From positions 647,266 to 711,265 of the forward strand of contig NZ_KQ948016.1 of NCBI RefSeq assembly GCF_001513965.1: a stretch of DNA of 64,000 bases, given 5' to 3'. This DNA is from Streptomyces cellostaticus. GTDB lineage: Bacteria; Actinomycetota; Actinomycetes; Streptomycetales; Streptomycetaceae. The number at the start of each line of letters is the position of its first letter. Positions within the stretch are counted from its first letter, which is position 1. Position numbers and translations under genes: made by a program. Under the pieces are notes generated by a model that did no database searches, was not told where the DNA came from, and saw only the letters and a list, made by a program, of their open reading frames with translations. Below are positions 42,192-53,695 of this stretch, in pieces.

Positions 42192-43427
42192 ATGAACGTC
42201 CGCCGCAGTGCCGCGGCTCTCGCCGCCATAGGCGTGCTGGCCGCCGCCGCACCCGCCACGGCCGCCGATCCGTCCCCCTCCGCCTCCCCCAAGGTGTCGA
42301 CGCCGTCCGGGCTGTTCGGCAAGAACGACCCGACGTACGACGGGGTGTGGCGCCAGTCGCTCGCTCTGCTCGCCCAGCGGACCCTCGGGTACCGTCCCGC
42401 CACCTCGGCCGTCGAGTGGCTGGTCGGCCAGCAGTGCGAGAAGGGCGGCTTCGCCGCGTTCCGTGCCGACACCGGCAAGCCCTGCGAGGGCAAGGGCGGC
42501 GCCCGGCCCGACACCAACAGCACGGCCGCCGCCGTCCAGGCCCTGCAGGCGGTCGGCGGCCACGACGCCGCTGTCCGCAAGGCCCTGGTCTGGCTGACGA
42601 CGCTCCAGAACAAGGACGGCGGCTGGGGCTACTCGCCCGGCGCTGTGAGCGACACCAACTCCACCAGCGTCGTCATCGGCGCTTTCGCCGCGGTCGGCCA
42701 GGACCCCGCCCAGCTGCATACCGGGAGCAAGACCCCGTACGACCTGCTGACCAAGTGGTCCCTGCCCTGCGAGGGCGCCGGGGCCGGAGCGCTCCCCTTC
42801 CAGCCGGACAAGAAGGGCAAGCTGACCGCCAACGCGGACGCGACGGCGGCCGCGGTGCTCGGCGCGCTCGGCAAGGGGTTCGTGACGAAGGCCGGGAAGG
42901 CCCCGGAGCAGGGCCACAGCTGCGCCGACTCCGACAAGCCGCTCACCCCGGCCCAGGTGGCGAACAACGCCTCCGCCTACCTGACGGACGCCCTGACCGA
43001 CGACGGCTACCTGAATTCCGCGCCGATGCCCGGCGGCAAGAGCCAGCCCGACTACGGCAACACCGCCGACACGGTCGTCGCGCTCGCCGCGGACGGCTGG
43101 ACCCGGCCGGCCAAGAAGCCGTACGCCTGGCTGGAGAAGAACGCGGTGAAGTGGGCGGAGCAGAGCGGCCCGGCCGCCTACGCCGAGCTGGTCTTCGCCG
43201 CGCACGCGATGGGCGACGACCCGCACGACTTCGGCGGTACGGACCTGGTGCGGGCGCTCAACGCGACGGGACCGGCGCCGCAGACGGCGAAGGCGGCGGA
43301 CGAGAAGGCGAAGCCGGCCGCGCACGACTCGGGCACGCGCGTCTGGTGGATCGTCGGCGTCGGCCTCGTCGCCGGCATCGGCATCGGCTTCCTGCTCAGC
43401 GGCCGCCGGAAGCGGCAGCAGCCGTGA
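42192..43427 (+). CDS. Secreted prenyltransferase/squalene-oxidase-repeat protein, B12-linked
   Basis: A 411-residue exported protein. A signal peptide (1-25, ending PATAADPSP) is followed by an alpha/alpha-barrel-like domain with QW-type repeats (WLVGQQCEKGGFAAF, LVWLTTLQNKDGGWGYSP, NNASAYLTDALTDDGYLN). A disordered linker (about 355-380) and one C-terminal membrane helix with an RRKRQQ tail anchor it. The same fold forms the barrel of intrinsic factor and transcobalamin. Being directly behind the B12 riboswitch and coupled to the ECF genes, it is a candidate surface cobalamin-binding protein. Enzymatic activity is unlikely. Confidence 0.85.
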   Translation: MNVRRSAAALAAIGVLAAAAPATAADPSPSASPKVSTPSGLFGKNDPTYDGVWRQSLALLAQRTLGYRPATSAVEWLVGQQCEKGGFAAFRADTGKPCEGKGGARPDTNSTAAAVQALQAVGGHDAAVRKALVWLTTLQNKDGGWGYSPGAVSDTNSTSVVIGAFAAVGQDPAQLHTGSKTPYDLLTKWSLPCEGAGAGALPFQPDKKGKLTANADATAAAVLGALGKGFVTKAGKAPEQGHSCADSDKPLTPAQVANNASAYLTDALTDDGYLNSAPMPGGKSQPDYGNTADTVVALAADGWTRPAKKPYAWLEKNAVKWAEQSGPAAYAELVFAAHAMGDDPHDFGGTDLVRALNATGPAPQTAKAADEKAKPAAHDSGTRVWWIVGVGLVAGIGIGFLLSGRRKRQQP

Positions 43428-44065
43428 CCGCCGTCCGCCGTGCCGCGGCCCTGCTCGTCGCCGCGCTCGTCGTCGTGGCCGGTGCCGCCCAGGCGCATGC
43501 CGCCGGTTACCGCTACTGGTCGTTCTGGGAGCGGGACGGCGGCCACTGGACGTACGCCACCGAGGGCCCCTCGACCGCCCGCCCCGACGACGGTGCCGTG
43601 CAGGGCTTCCGCTTCGCGGTGAGCGCGGACTCCGCGGACGCGAGCCGGCCGCGCGGCACGGCGGACTTCGCCACGATCTGCGCGGCGACGCCCGCGAAGC
43701 CGGGCACCAAGCGCGTGGCTCTCGTCATCGACTCCGGCACGGCGGCGGACGCCCCGTCCGGCGAGACACCGCCCGCCCGCCGCGCCGCCTGCGCCCGCGT
43801 CTCCCCCGACGCGACGACGGCCGAGGCCCTGGCCGCGGTGGCGGGCCCTCTGCGCTACGACACGAACGCCCTGCTGTGCGCGATTGCCGGGTATCCGCGG
43901 CAGGGGTGCGGGGAGCAGGTGTCTGCCGACGGCACCCGGAAGAAGGGGGCGCAGAAGAAGGAGTCGGACGGTGGTCCGTCGCTGGGGCTGCCGATCGGCG
44001 TGGCCGTGGTCGCGCTGCTGGGCGGGGCGGCGGTGTGGCAGGCGCGGCGGCGCAAGGATGTCTAG
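43424..44065 (+). CDS. SCO2322-family secreted/membrane protein
   Basis: A 213-residue protein of the SCO2322 family. A signal peptide (1-27, ending AQAHAAGYR) is followed by a small domain with YRYWSFWERDGGHWTYATEG and two Cys-containing segments (TICAATP, RRAACARVS, LLCAIAGYPRQGCG), then a Lys-rich linker and a C-terminal membrane helix with RRRKD. The GTG overlaps the previous stop by 4 nt. Function is unknown, but coupling to a B12-regulated ECF operon suggests a surface accessory for vitamin capture. Confidence 0.82.
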   Translation: MTAVRRAAALLVAALVVVAGAAQAHAAGYRYWSFWERDGGHWTYATEGPSTARPDDGAVQGFRFAVSADSADASRPRGTADFATICAATPAKPGTKRVALVIDSGTAADAPSGETPPARRAACARVSPDATTAEALAAVAGPLRYDTNALLCAIAGYPRQGCGEQVSADGTRKKGAQKKESDGGPSLGLPIGVAVVALLGGAAVWQARRRKDV

Positions 44066-45302
44066 CGGTGGGTCGCGCCGTGATCCCGCGGGTGAGTGCC
44101 CGGCCGCGGGTCCGTGGGGGCGGGTCGCGCAGTTCCCCGCGCCCCTGGGGAGTTGCAGCTCTGTCGGCCGCAAAGCCGCCCCGGCACCCCGCAAGCGCGG
44201 GCGAGCGACACCCGCCCCCGGCCGGCATCAGCACCGCGCACCGCTTCACCCCGGCGCCTGGTGGCTGTGGTCGCTCGGGCTCGGTACCGCCGCCACCCGC
44301 ACCACCAACCCCCTCCTCCTCGCCCTCCTCATAGCCGCCGCCGGCTACGTCGTGGCCACACACCGCTCCGCCGCTCCCTGGGCCCGCTCCTACGCCGCCT
44401 TCGTCAAGCTCGCCGCCGCCGTCCTCCTCATCCGCCTCGCCTTCACGGTCGTCCTCGGCTCCCCCATCCCCGGCACCCACACCCTGCTCACGCTCCCCGA
44501 AGTCCCCCTCCCCCACTGGGCACAGGGCATCCGCCTGGGCGGCGAGGTCACCGCGGAAGCCCTTCTCTTCTCCGGTTACAACGGCCTGAAGCTGGCCGCT
44601 CTCCTCATCTGTGTCGGTGCCGCGGGGGCCCTCGCCAGCCCGGCGCGTCTCCTCAAGTCCCTGCCCGGCGCCCTGTACGAGGCCGGCGTGGCCGTCGTCG
44701 TCGCGCTCACCTTCGCGCCGCACCTCATCGCCGACGTCCAGCGGCTGCGTGCCGCCCGCCGGCTGCGCGGCCGCCCGGACCGGGGTGTGCGGGGCCTGCT
44801 CCAGGTGGGACTGCCGGTTCTGGAGGGCGCGTTGGAGCGCTCGGTCGCCCTCGCCGCCGCGATGGACGCCCGGGGCTACGGCCGTACCGCCGACGTCCCC
44901 GCCCGCGTGCGGCGTACGACGACCGCGCTCACCCTCGGCGGCCTGCTCGGGGTGTGCGCGGGAACGTACGGGCTGCTCACCGCGGAGGGCGGCACCTACG
45001 GGCTGCCGGTGATGTGCGCCGGGGTCGCCGCCGCGCTCGCGGGCCTGCGCCTGGGCGGCCGCCGCACCCCGCGCACCCGGTACCGCCCGGAGCCCTGGGG
45101 TGCGCACGCCTGGCTGGTCGCGGGCTCGGGTGCCGCCGTCGCCGCGCTGCTCGCGCTCGCCTCCGTGCGCGATCCGGGCGCGCTGAACCCGGGAGTCGTC
45201 CCCCTGACGGCCCCCGCTCTCCCTCTCTGGCCGGCCGCGGCCGTCCTGCTCGCACTGCTGCCCGCCTTCGTCGTACCCAAAGCCCCCAAGGAGCCGTCGT
45301 GA
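44058..45302 (+). CDS. ECF transporter T component (EcfT/CbiQ)
   Basis: A 414-residue protein. After about 65 atypical N-terminal residues encoded by a repeat, the conserved part begins at about HPGAWWLWSLGLGTAATRTT, with five to six membrane helices and the two coupling motifs AARRLRGRPD and AMDARGYGR that dock to the ATPases. It forms the transmembrane scaffold of an ECF importer. The start ATG (44058) overlaps the previous stop. A start nearer the conserved region, at a site destroyed by the repeat insertion, may have been ancestral. Confidence 0.85.
   Translation: MSSGGSRRDPAGECPAAGPWGRVAQFPAPLGSCSSVGRKAAPAPRKRGRATPAPGRHQHRAPLHPGAWWLWSLGLGTAATRTTNPLLLALLIAAAGYVVATHRSAAPWARSYAAFVKLAAAVLLIRLAFTVVLGSPIPGTHTLLTLPEVPLPHWAQGIRLGGEVTAEALLFSGYNGLKLAALLICVGAAGALASPARLLKSLPGALYEAGVAVVVALTFAPHLIADVQRLRAARRLRGRPDRGVRGLLQVGLPVLEGALERSVALAAAMDARGYGRTADVPARVRRTTTALTLGGLLGVCAGTYGLLTAEGGTYGLPVMCAGVAAALAGLRLGGRRTPRTRYRPEPWGAHAWLVAGSGAAVAALLALASVRDPGALNPGVVPLTAPALPLWPAAAVLLALLPAFVVPKAPKEPS
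44121..44235. repeat. Streptomyces mini-repeat within the EcfT N-terminal coding region
   Basis: About 115 bp with the typical GGTCGCGCAGTTCCCCGCGCCCCT segment family split (first part 44122-44155) and a CGGGCGAGCGACACCCGCCCCCG end related to 46190-46213 and 58873-58900. It encodes residues 22-59 of the EcfT reading frame, which lack family similarity. Confidence 0.6.
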
Positions 45303-47038
45303 TCCGCTTCGAGGAGGTCAGTGTCACCTACGAGGGCGCGGCCGAACCGACCGTCCAGGGAGTGGACTTCGAGGTGCCCGAGGGCGAACTCGTGCTGCTC
45401 GTCGGCCCGTCCGGGGTCGGCAAGTCGACCGTGCTGGGCGCGGTCAGCGGGCTGGTCCCGCACTTCACCGGCGGCACCCTGCGCGGCCGGGTCACGGTGG
45501 CCGGCCGGGACACCCGTACCCACAAGCCGCGCGAACTGGCCGACGTCGTCGGCACGGTGGGGCAGGACCCGCTCGCGCACTTCGTGACGGACACGGTGGA
45601 GGACGAACTCGCCTACGGCATGGAGTCGTTGGGGCTCGCCCCGGAGGTGATGCGGCGCCGGGTGGAGGAGACCCTGGACCTGCTGGGCCTCGCCGATCTG
45701 CGCGACCGGCCCATCGCCACGCTCTCCGGCGGGCAGCGGCAGCGGGTCGCGATCGGCTCGGTCCTCACCCCGCACCCGCGGGTGCTGGTGCTCGACGAGC
45801 CGACCTCGGCGCTCGACCCGGCCGCGGCGGAGGAGGTCCTGGCCGTTCTGCAGCGCCTGGTCCACGATCTCGGTACGACGGTCCTGCTGGCCGAGCACCG
45901 CCTGGAACGTGTGATCCAGTACGCCGACCGGGTCGTCCTGCTGCCCGCTCCCGGCGCGGCCCCGCTGTTCGGCGACCCGGCCGAGGTGATGGCCGTCTCC
46001 CCGGTGTACCCGCCGGTGGTGGACCTGGGCCGCCTGGCCGGCTGGACCCCGCTGCCGCTGACGGTCCGAGACGCCCGCCGCCGCGCCGCTGACCTGCGAA
46101 AACGACTGACCCACCCAGCTGCGGGCGGTCGGGCCGCCGGGGCGGCACGGGTGGGCGCAGCGGCGGCACCGCGCGAGCGCGGGCAAGCGACTCCACCCCC
46201 GCCCGGCACCAGCGTCCCCGTACCGTCCCCCCGGCGCCGTCTGTTCCGCCGGACCGCAGCCGCAACCCCCGACCCCACCGCTCCCCCACAGATCGCGGAG
46301 GTCCGCGCCCTCGCCGTCTGCCGGGCCCGGATCACCGCCCTCCGGCACGTCGACCTGACCGTGGCCCCCGGCGAGACCGTCGCGCTGATGGGCCGCAACG
46401 GCGCCGGGAAGTCCACGCTGCTCGGCTCCCTGGTCGGGCTGGTGGAGCCCACCGCCGGTATCGTCCGCGTCGGCGGGGCCGTACCCCATCGCACCCCGCC
46501 CCGGGACCTCGTACGCCGGGTCGGTCTCGTCCCGCAGGAGCCGCGTGATCTGCTGTACGCGGACACGGTGGCCGCGGAGTGCACGGCCGCCGACCGGGAC
46601 GCGGGGGCCGAACCCGGCACCTGCCGGGCCCTGGTGTCCGAGTTGCTGCCGGGCATCACGGACGACACGCACCCGCGTGACCTCTCCGAGGGCCAGCGGC
46701 TGGCGCTCGCCCTGGCGGTCGTGCTGGCCGCCCGCCCTCCGCTGCTTCTGCTGGACGAGCCGACGCGCGGCCTGGACTACGCGGCCAAGGCCCGCCTGGT
46801 CACGGTGCTGCGCGCGCTGGCCACCGAGGGGCACGCGATCGTCCTGGCCACGCATGACGTGGAGCTGGCCGCCGAGATCGCGCACCGGGTGGTGCTGCTC
46901 GCCGAGGGCGAGGTGATCGCCGACGGTCCGACGGCGGAGATAGTGGTCTCCTCACCTTCCTTCGCCCCGCAGGTCACCAAGATCCTGGCCCCGCAGCAGT
47001 GGCTGACGGTGACCGAGGTGCGGGAGGCCCTGGGATGA
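45299..47038 (+). CDS. ECF transporter double ATPase (EcfA1-EcfA2 fusion)
   Basis: A 579-residue fusion of two ABC ATPases. The first has Walker A GPSGVGKST (38-46), signature LSGGQRQR and Walker B VLVLDEPTSALDP. The second has Walker A GRNGAGKST, a modified signature DLSEGQRLAL and LLLLDEPTRGLDY. The linker (about 275-335) is disordered and partly encoded by a repeat. The pair powers the ECF complex with EcfT and the S component. The start GTG overlaps the EcfT stop (GTGA). Confidence 0.92.
   Translation: MIRFEEVSVTYEGAAEPTVQGVDFEVPEGELVLLVGPSGVGKSTVLGAVSGLVPHFTGGTLRGRVTVAGRDTRTHKPRELADVVGTVGQDPLAHFVTDTVEDELAYGMESLGLAPEVMRRRVEETLDLLGLADLRDRPIATLSGGQRQRVAIGSVLTPHPRVLVLDEPTSALDPAAAEEVLAVLQRLVHDLGTTVLLAEHRLERVIQYADRVVLLPAPGAAPLFGDPAEVMAVSPVYPPVVDLGRLAGWTPLPLTVRDARRRAADLRKRLTHPAAGGRAAGAARVGAAAAPRERGQATPPPPGTSVPVPSPRRRLFRRTAAATPDPTAPPQIAEVRALAVCRARITALRHVDLTVAPGETVALMGRNGAGKSTLLGSLVGLVEPTAGIVRVGGAVPHRTPPRDLVRRVGLVPQEPRDLLYADTVAAECTAADRDAGAEPGTCRALVSELLPGITDDTHPRDLSEGQRLALALAVVLAARPPLLLLDEPTRGLDYAAKARLVTVLRALATEGHAIVLATHDVELAAEIAHRVVLLAEGEVIADGPTAEIVVSSPSFAPQVTKILAPQQWLTVTEVREALG
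46112..46213. repeat. Streptomyces mini-repeat within the ATPase linker
   Basis: About 100 bp ending in CGGGCAAGCGACTCCACCCC and CCCGGCACCAGCG, related to 44190-44235 and 58873-58912. It is in frame and encodes an Ala/Gly/Arg/Pro-rich linker between the two ATPase domains. Confidence 0.6.
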
Positions 47039-47862
47039 CCGCCTCGCAGGCCCGGGTCCGGGCCATCCGCCTCGGCCCCCGTTCCCTCGCCGCGCTGGTG
47101 CTGGTCAGTGCGGTGGGGGTGGTCGCTTTCTGCTGGCCCTTCCTCGCCCCGCCCTCCTCTCAGCTGAGCGCGCACGCCGAGGACGCGCCCTGGCTCTTCG
47201 CCGGTCTGCTGGTGCTGCTGGTCGCGGTCGTGGCGGCGACGATCTCCGAGTCCGGTCTCGGCCCGAAGGCCGTCGCCATGCTGGGCGTGCTGGCCGCGAC
47301 CGGGGCGGCCCTGCGCCCCATCGGCGCGGGCACGGCCGGGATCGAGCCGATGTTCTTCCTGCTGGTGCTCAGCGGCCGGGTGCTCGGCCCCGGCTTCGGC
47401 TTCGTCCTCGGCTCGGTGACGATGTTCGCGTCCGCGCTGCTCACGGGCGGGGTCGGCCCCTGGATGCCGTTCCAGATGCTGGCGATGGGCTGGTTCACGA
47501 TGGGCGCCGGGCTGCTCCCGGGCCAGGTCCGCCTGCGCGGCCGGGGCGAACTCCTGCTGCTGGCCGCCTACGGCTTCCTCGCGGCCTTCGCCTACGGCAC
47601 GCTCATGAACCTGGCCGGCTGGCCCTTCATGGGCGCCCTGACCTCGAACATCGCCTTCGACCCGCAGGCGACGGTCCCCGCCAACCTGGCCCGCTTCGCC
47701 GCCTACTGCCTGGCCACCTCGATGGGCTGGGACCTGGGCCGGGCGATCTGCACGGTCGTCCTCACCCTGGTGCTCGGCCCGGCGCTGCTGCGCGCGCTGC
47801 GCCGGGCCACCCGGCGCGCCGCTTTCGAGACCGCGGTCACATTCGACGCACCCGCTGCGTGA
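47035..47862 (+). CDS. ECF transporter S component (probable cobalamin)
   Basis: A 275-residue membrane protein with about seven helices. Conserved segments RPIGAGTAGIEPMFFLLVL and GPWMPFQMLAMGWFTMGAG fit the S-component (CbrT-like) families. It binds the vitamin and toggles with the EcfT-ATPase module. The ATG overlaps the ATPase stop (ATGA). The upstream B12 riboswitch points to cobalamin or a precursor as substrate. Confidence 0.84.
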   Translation: MTASQARVRAIRLGPRSLAALVLVSAVGVVAFCWPFLAPPSSQLSAHAEDAPWLFAGLLVLLVAVVAATISESGLGPKAVAMLGVLAATGAALRPIGAGTAGIEPMFFLLVLSGRVLGPGFGFVLGSVTMFASALLTGGVGPWMPFQMLAMGWFTMGAGLLPGQVRLRGRGELLLLAAYGFLAAFAYGTLMNLAGWPFMGALTSNIAFDPQATVPANLARFAAYCLATSMGWDLGRAICTVVLTLVLGPALLRALRRATRRAAFETAVTFDAPAA

Positions 47863-48198
47863 GGGGCCGTATCCATGTCGTGAGCAGCGCGGTGAAGCAC
47901 CCCACATGACGCAGCTCACCTACGACCAGGGTTCGTAGTTGCTTATGTCCGATACGTCTCCTCCTGCACCCCTTCTGACCTGCACTTTGAGACCCACGCC
48001 ACACAAGCGACCTTTCCCCTCGATCCGGCCACAACTAGTAAAAGGGGTCATTGCGGACCCGCTGCGAGCCTGGTTCTGTTGAGGACGTCGCCAGGCGCCA
48101 CGAGCCCGAACGGGTCGCGGCGCCGACGTATGGGGCCACGCATCAAGCGTGGCTCGGACATACGGGCGATCCACCGTCCCCGACGCAAGAGGTTCTCC
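47863..48198 (+). promoter_or_regulatory. Leader with a long hairpin before the transglycosylase gene
   Basis: This 336-bp gap has no convincing gene. A long hairpin spans 48127-48164 (CGTATG pairs with CATACG and GCCACGC with GCGTGGC around loop ATCAA), ending 35 nt before the GTG. A second inverted repeat, GGCGCC...GGCGCC, is at 48094-48124. It looks like a structured RNA leader. I could not match it to the c-di-AMP riboswitch consensus. Confidence 0.5.
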
Positions 48199-48612
48199 GT
48201 GTCCGTCTCCTTCATCCGCCGCATCGCTTCCCCGAAGAAGGCCCTCACCGCCGCCGCTCTGGCTGCCGCCACCGCCGGTATGGCACTGACCGCGGCGCCC
48301 GCCCAGGCCGCCACGACCGAGGCCTCCTCCGCCCAGGCGATCGCGCACAAGATGATCCCGGACGCCGCGCAGTTCAACGCCTTCAGCAAGATCGTCGAGC
48401 ACGAGAGCGGCTGGAACCCGAGCGCCACCAACAGCTCCTCCGGCGCCTACGGCCTGGTCCAGGCCCTGCCGGGCTCGAAGATGTCCGCGGCCGGCTCCGA
48501 CTGGAAGACCAACCCGGCCACCCAGATCAAGTGGGGTCTGGACTACATGAACTCCCGCTACGGCAGCCCGGCCCAGGCCTGGAGCTTCTGGCAGGCCAAC
48601 GGCTGGTACTAA
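48199..48612 (+). CDS. Secreted lytic transglycosylase (SLT domain)
   Basis: A 137-residue secreted muralytic enzyme. The signal peptide runs to about residue 37 (TAAPAQAATT). The mature part is a compact SLT-like domain with catalytic Glu69 (IVEHESGWNPSATN) and GAYGLVQALPG, then GLDYMNSRYGSPAQAWSFW. It cleaves the glycan strands of peptidoglycan. The start GTG follows AAGAGG. Its TAA overlaps the convergent lipase stop by 4 nt. Confidence 0.9.
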   Translation: MSVSFIRRIASPKKALTAAALAAATAGMALTAAPAQAATTEASSAQAIAHKMIPDAAQFNAFSKIVEHESGWNPSATNSSSGAYGLVQALPGSKMSAAGSDWKTNPATQIKWGLDYMNSRYGSPAQAWSFWQANGWY

Positions 48613-49892
48613 GCCGCTTTGCCGCCGAACCACCGAGCGATCTTCGGCAGCGCCGCGATGTACGACCCCACGTGGTCGACGTCCCCCTGATCCAGCACCC
48701 GCACCCTCGCCCCCTCTGCGGCGAGGGTGCGCGCGCATGTCCGGGCGTTGCCGATCGGCACGTCCGTGTCCTTGTCACCGGCGTACAGCCGCACCGGCAC
48801 GTCCGGTTTCCAGTCGCAGGTGTGGTCGCCCCCGCGCAGTGCCTCCAGGAACCCGCCCGTGGGGTGGGTGAGCTGCCGGTAGAAGTCGTCCGTCAGCAGT
48901 TCCCGCACGTTGGGTGCGAGCTGCCTGCTGATGTCCTCCTCGTCGTGCCGCCCGTCGAAGAGGCCCTCGACGCGGTCCGCGTAGGGCGCCCGGAAGACCT
49001 CCGCGGGGTTCTTGTACATGGGATGCAGCCGGTTCTGCGCGGTGAGGAAATAGGAGATGTACAGCACACCGCTGGTGTCGTTGACCCGGCCGTCGGCGAG
49101 TGCGGGCACCTCCGTGCCCTCCAGGTCGTACGGCCCGGCCACCGGTGCCAGCGCTTTCAGCCGGAAGCCGGGCGCGTCCCCCTCCTGCACCGCCCGCCCC
49201 ACCGCCATGGCGACCTGCCCGCCCTGTGAGAAGCCGGTCGCGTAGAGGTTCCCGTCGAGCGTCCGGCCGAGCCGGTGCGCCGCCGAGCGGGCCGCGCGCA
49301 GCATGTCGACGGAAGCGGTCACGGCCGACCGCGTGTCCATGTAGGGGTGCAGGCCCGGCCCCTGCCCCAGCCCCAGGTAGTCGGGCGCGGCGACGGCGTG
49401 CCCGGCCGAGGCGAAGAGGTACGACTGCGCCCGCGCGTCCTCCGAGACCGAGGGTGCGTAGTCCCGGGTAGTCATGGTCCCGTGCGAGTCGGAGACGAGG
49501 CCGAGGGTGCGGCCGCCGCCCGTGGGAAGGGTGAGCAGGCCGGTCGCGGTGGTGGGCCGCCCGTACGGGTCGACGGTCCGGTACGTCACCCGGTAGGCCC
49601 GGACGCCGTAGCGCAGCGAGTCGGTGCCGACGCCCAGTTTCTCCAGTCCCCGGGCGACCTCGGCCCGGCTGTGCCGGGCGACCGGCACGACGGACACCAC
49701 CTCTCCCCTCTTTTTCCCGTTTCCCGTTTCCCGGCCTTGCTGTCCGCCCCCGGCGACGGCGGCCGGTGCCACGGCGACGCCGGCGAGCAGCGCGACGGCC
49801 GCGACGACACCCGTCCTCCGGATACGCCGACCGGGCTGTATGTCCCCCGGTGTGCGCGCGTTCTTTCCTGATGTGCGCATGTCTTGTGCCAT
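48609..49892 (-). CDS. Secreted lipase/alpha-beta hydrolase
   Basis: A 427-residue exported hydrolase. The N-terminus has RRIRRTGVVAAVALLAGVAV, a twin-arginine-like signal, ending near residue 48. The nucleophile elbow GFSQGG places Ser222. The acid and base are probably the Asp and His in YAGDKDTDVP and QGDVDHVG. The family (secretory lipases of actinomycetes and fungi) acts on triglycerides or other esters. The ATG at 49892 has TAGCGT 10 nt upstream and no Shine-Dalgarno, suggesting a leaderless mRNA. Confidence 0.83.
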   Translation of the reverse strand: MAQDMRTSGKNARTPGDIQPGRRIRRTGVVAAVALLAGVAVAPAAVAGGGQQGRETGNGKKRGEVVSVVPVARHSRAEVARGLEKLGVGTDSLRYGVRAYRVTYRTVDPYGRPTTATGLLTLPTGGGRTLGLVSDSHGTMTTRDYAPSVSEDARAQSYLFASAGHAVAAPDYLGLGQGPGLHPYMDTRSAVTASVDMLRAARSAAHRLGRTLDGNLYATGFSQGGQVAMAVGRAVQEGDAPGFRLKALAPVAGPYDLEGTEVPALADGRVNDTSGVLYISYFLTAQNRLHPMYKNPAEVFRAPYADRVEGLFDGRHDEEDISRQLAPNVRELLTDDFYRQLTHPTGGFLEALRGGDHTCDWKPDVPVRLYAGDKDTDVPIGNARTCARTLAAEGARVRVLDQGDVDHVGSYIAALPKIARWFGGKAA

Positions 49893-49995
49893 GTCCCGAA
49901 CGCTACGGACGCACGATGCGCCGGGACATCCGAGAGTCCCCCGCTCCCGTGGTGGACTTGCCACCACCCTGTCCGTCCGGCTGACCGGAGGAACG

Positions 49996-50712
49996 ATGAC
50001 GACACCGAGGGCGGACCCGGACCTGCGCGGGGTGCGGCTGGTGGTCGTACTCGTGGCGCTGACGGTGGTCAGCGGCCTGATCGACGCGGTGAGCTATCTG
50101 GGCCTCGGCCGGGTCTTCACGGCCAACATGACCGGCAACGTGGTGGTCCTCGGCTTCGCCGCCGCCGGCGCCCCCGGCTTCTCGGTCCCGCACACGGTGA
50201 CCTCGCTGGCCGGCTTCCTGCTGGGCGCGGCGGCCGGCGGCCGCTTGACGGCCCGCTTCGGATGGGGGTCCCCCCGGTCGAGCGAAGTCGAGACTGGGGG
50301 AGGGTCGCGCCGCAGGTGGACCCGGCTGACCCTGACGGCGGAAGCACTACTGGTCGGCGCCTCGGCCGCGGTCGCCTTCGGCTGGCCGGGCACGACCGGC
50401 ACGCGCTACGCCCTCATCGCCCTCACCGCCTTCGCAATGGGCCTGCGCAACGCGACGGTCCGCAAGCTGGGCGTTCCCGGGCTGACGACCACCACGGTCC
50501 TGACGATGACCCTGACCGGCCTGGCCGCCGAGTCCCGCCTGGGCGATGCCACGGGTCTGCGCTCCCCGCGCCGCACGGCCGCGGTGATCGCCATGTTCGC
50601 AGGTGCCTGGCTGGGCGCCTGGCTGGTCCTCCACCACGGCCTGGCCCTCCCCCTGCTCCTCGCGGCGGCGGCCTCGGGGGTGCTGGCGGTGGTGGCCTCG
50701 GGGCGGGAGTGA
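49996..50712 (+). CDS. DUF1275 (YoaK-family) membrane protein
   Basis: A 238-residue membrane protein with six to seven helices. Signature segments are LIDAVSYLGLGRVFTANMTGN, ALTAFAMGLRNATVRKLGVPG and TTTVLTMTLTGLA. The function of YoaK-type proteins is unknown. The ATG follows GGAGGAACG. A 42-bp repeat lies in frame at residues 89-102 (WGSPRSSEVETGGG), extending a loop between helices. It diverges from the lipase gene. Confidence 0.84.
   Translation: MTTPRADPDLRGVRLVVVLVALTVVSGLIDAVSYLGLGRVFTANMTGNVVVLGFAAAGAPGFSVPHTVTSLAGFLLGAAAGGRLTARFGWGSPRSSEVETGGGSRRRWTRLTLTAEALLVGASAAVAFGWPGTTGTRYALIALTAFAMGLRNATVRKLGVPGLTTTTVLTMTLTGLAAESRLGDATGLRSPRRTAAVIAMFAGAWLGAWLVLHHGLALPLLLAAAASGVLAVVASGRE
50261..50302 (+). 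repeat. 42-bp mini-repeat in frame in the DUF1275 gene
   Basis: GATGGGGGTCCCCCCGG...GACTGGGGGAG, closely related to the 44-bp insert at 41475-41518. Its length is a multiple of three and adds 14 codons without breaking the gene. Confidence 0.82.

Positions 50713-53675
<2,963 letters not shown>

Positions 53676-53695
<20 letters not shown>

Noticed and set aside
44096..47038. 980-codon frame covering EcfT and the double ATPase
   Set aside because: The first part is EcfT in the wrong frame. Only the part from 45299 is real, as shown by Walker motifs and the overlap with the EcfT stop.
48051..48198. Possible c-di-AMP (ydaO) riboswitch
   Set aside because: The gene downstream would fit, but the conserved core segments I know for this riboswitch are not present.
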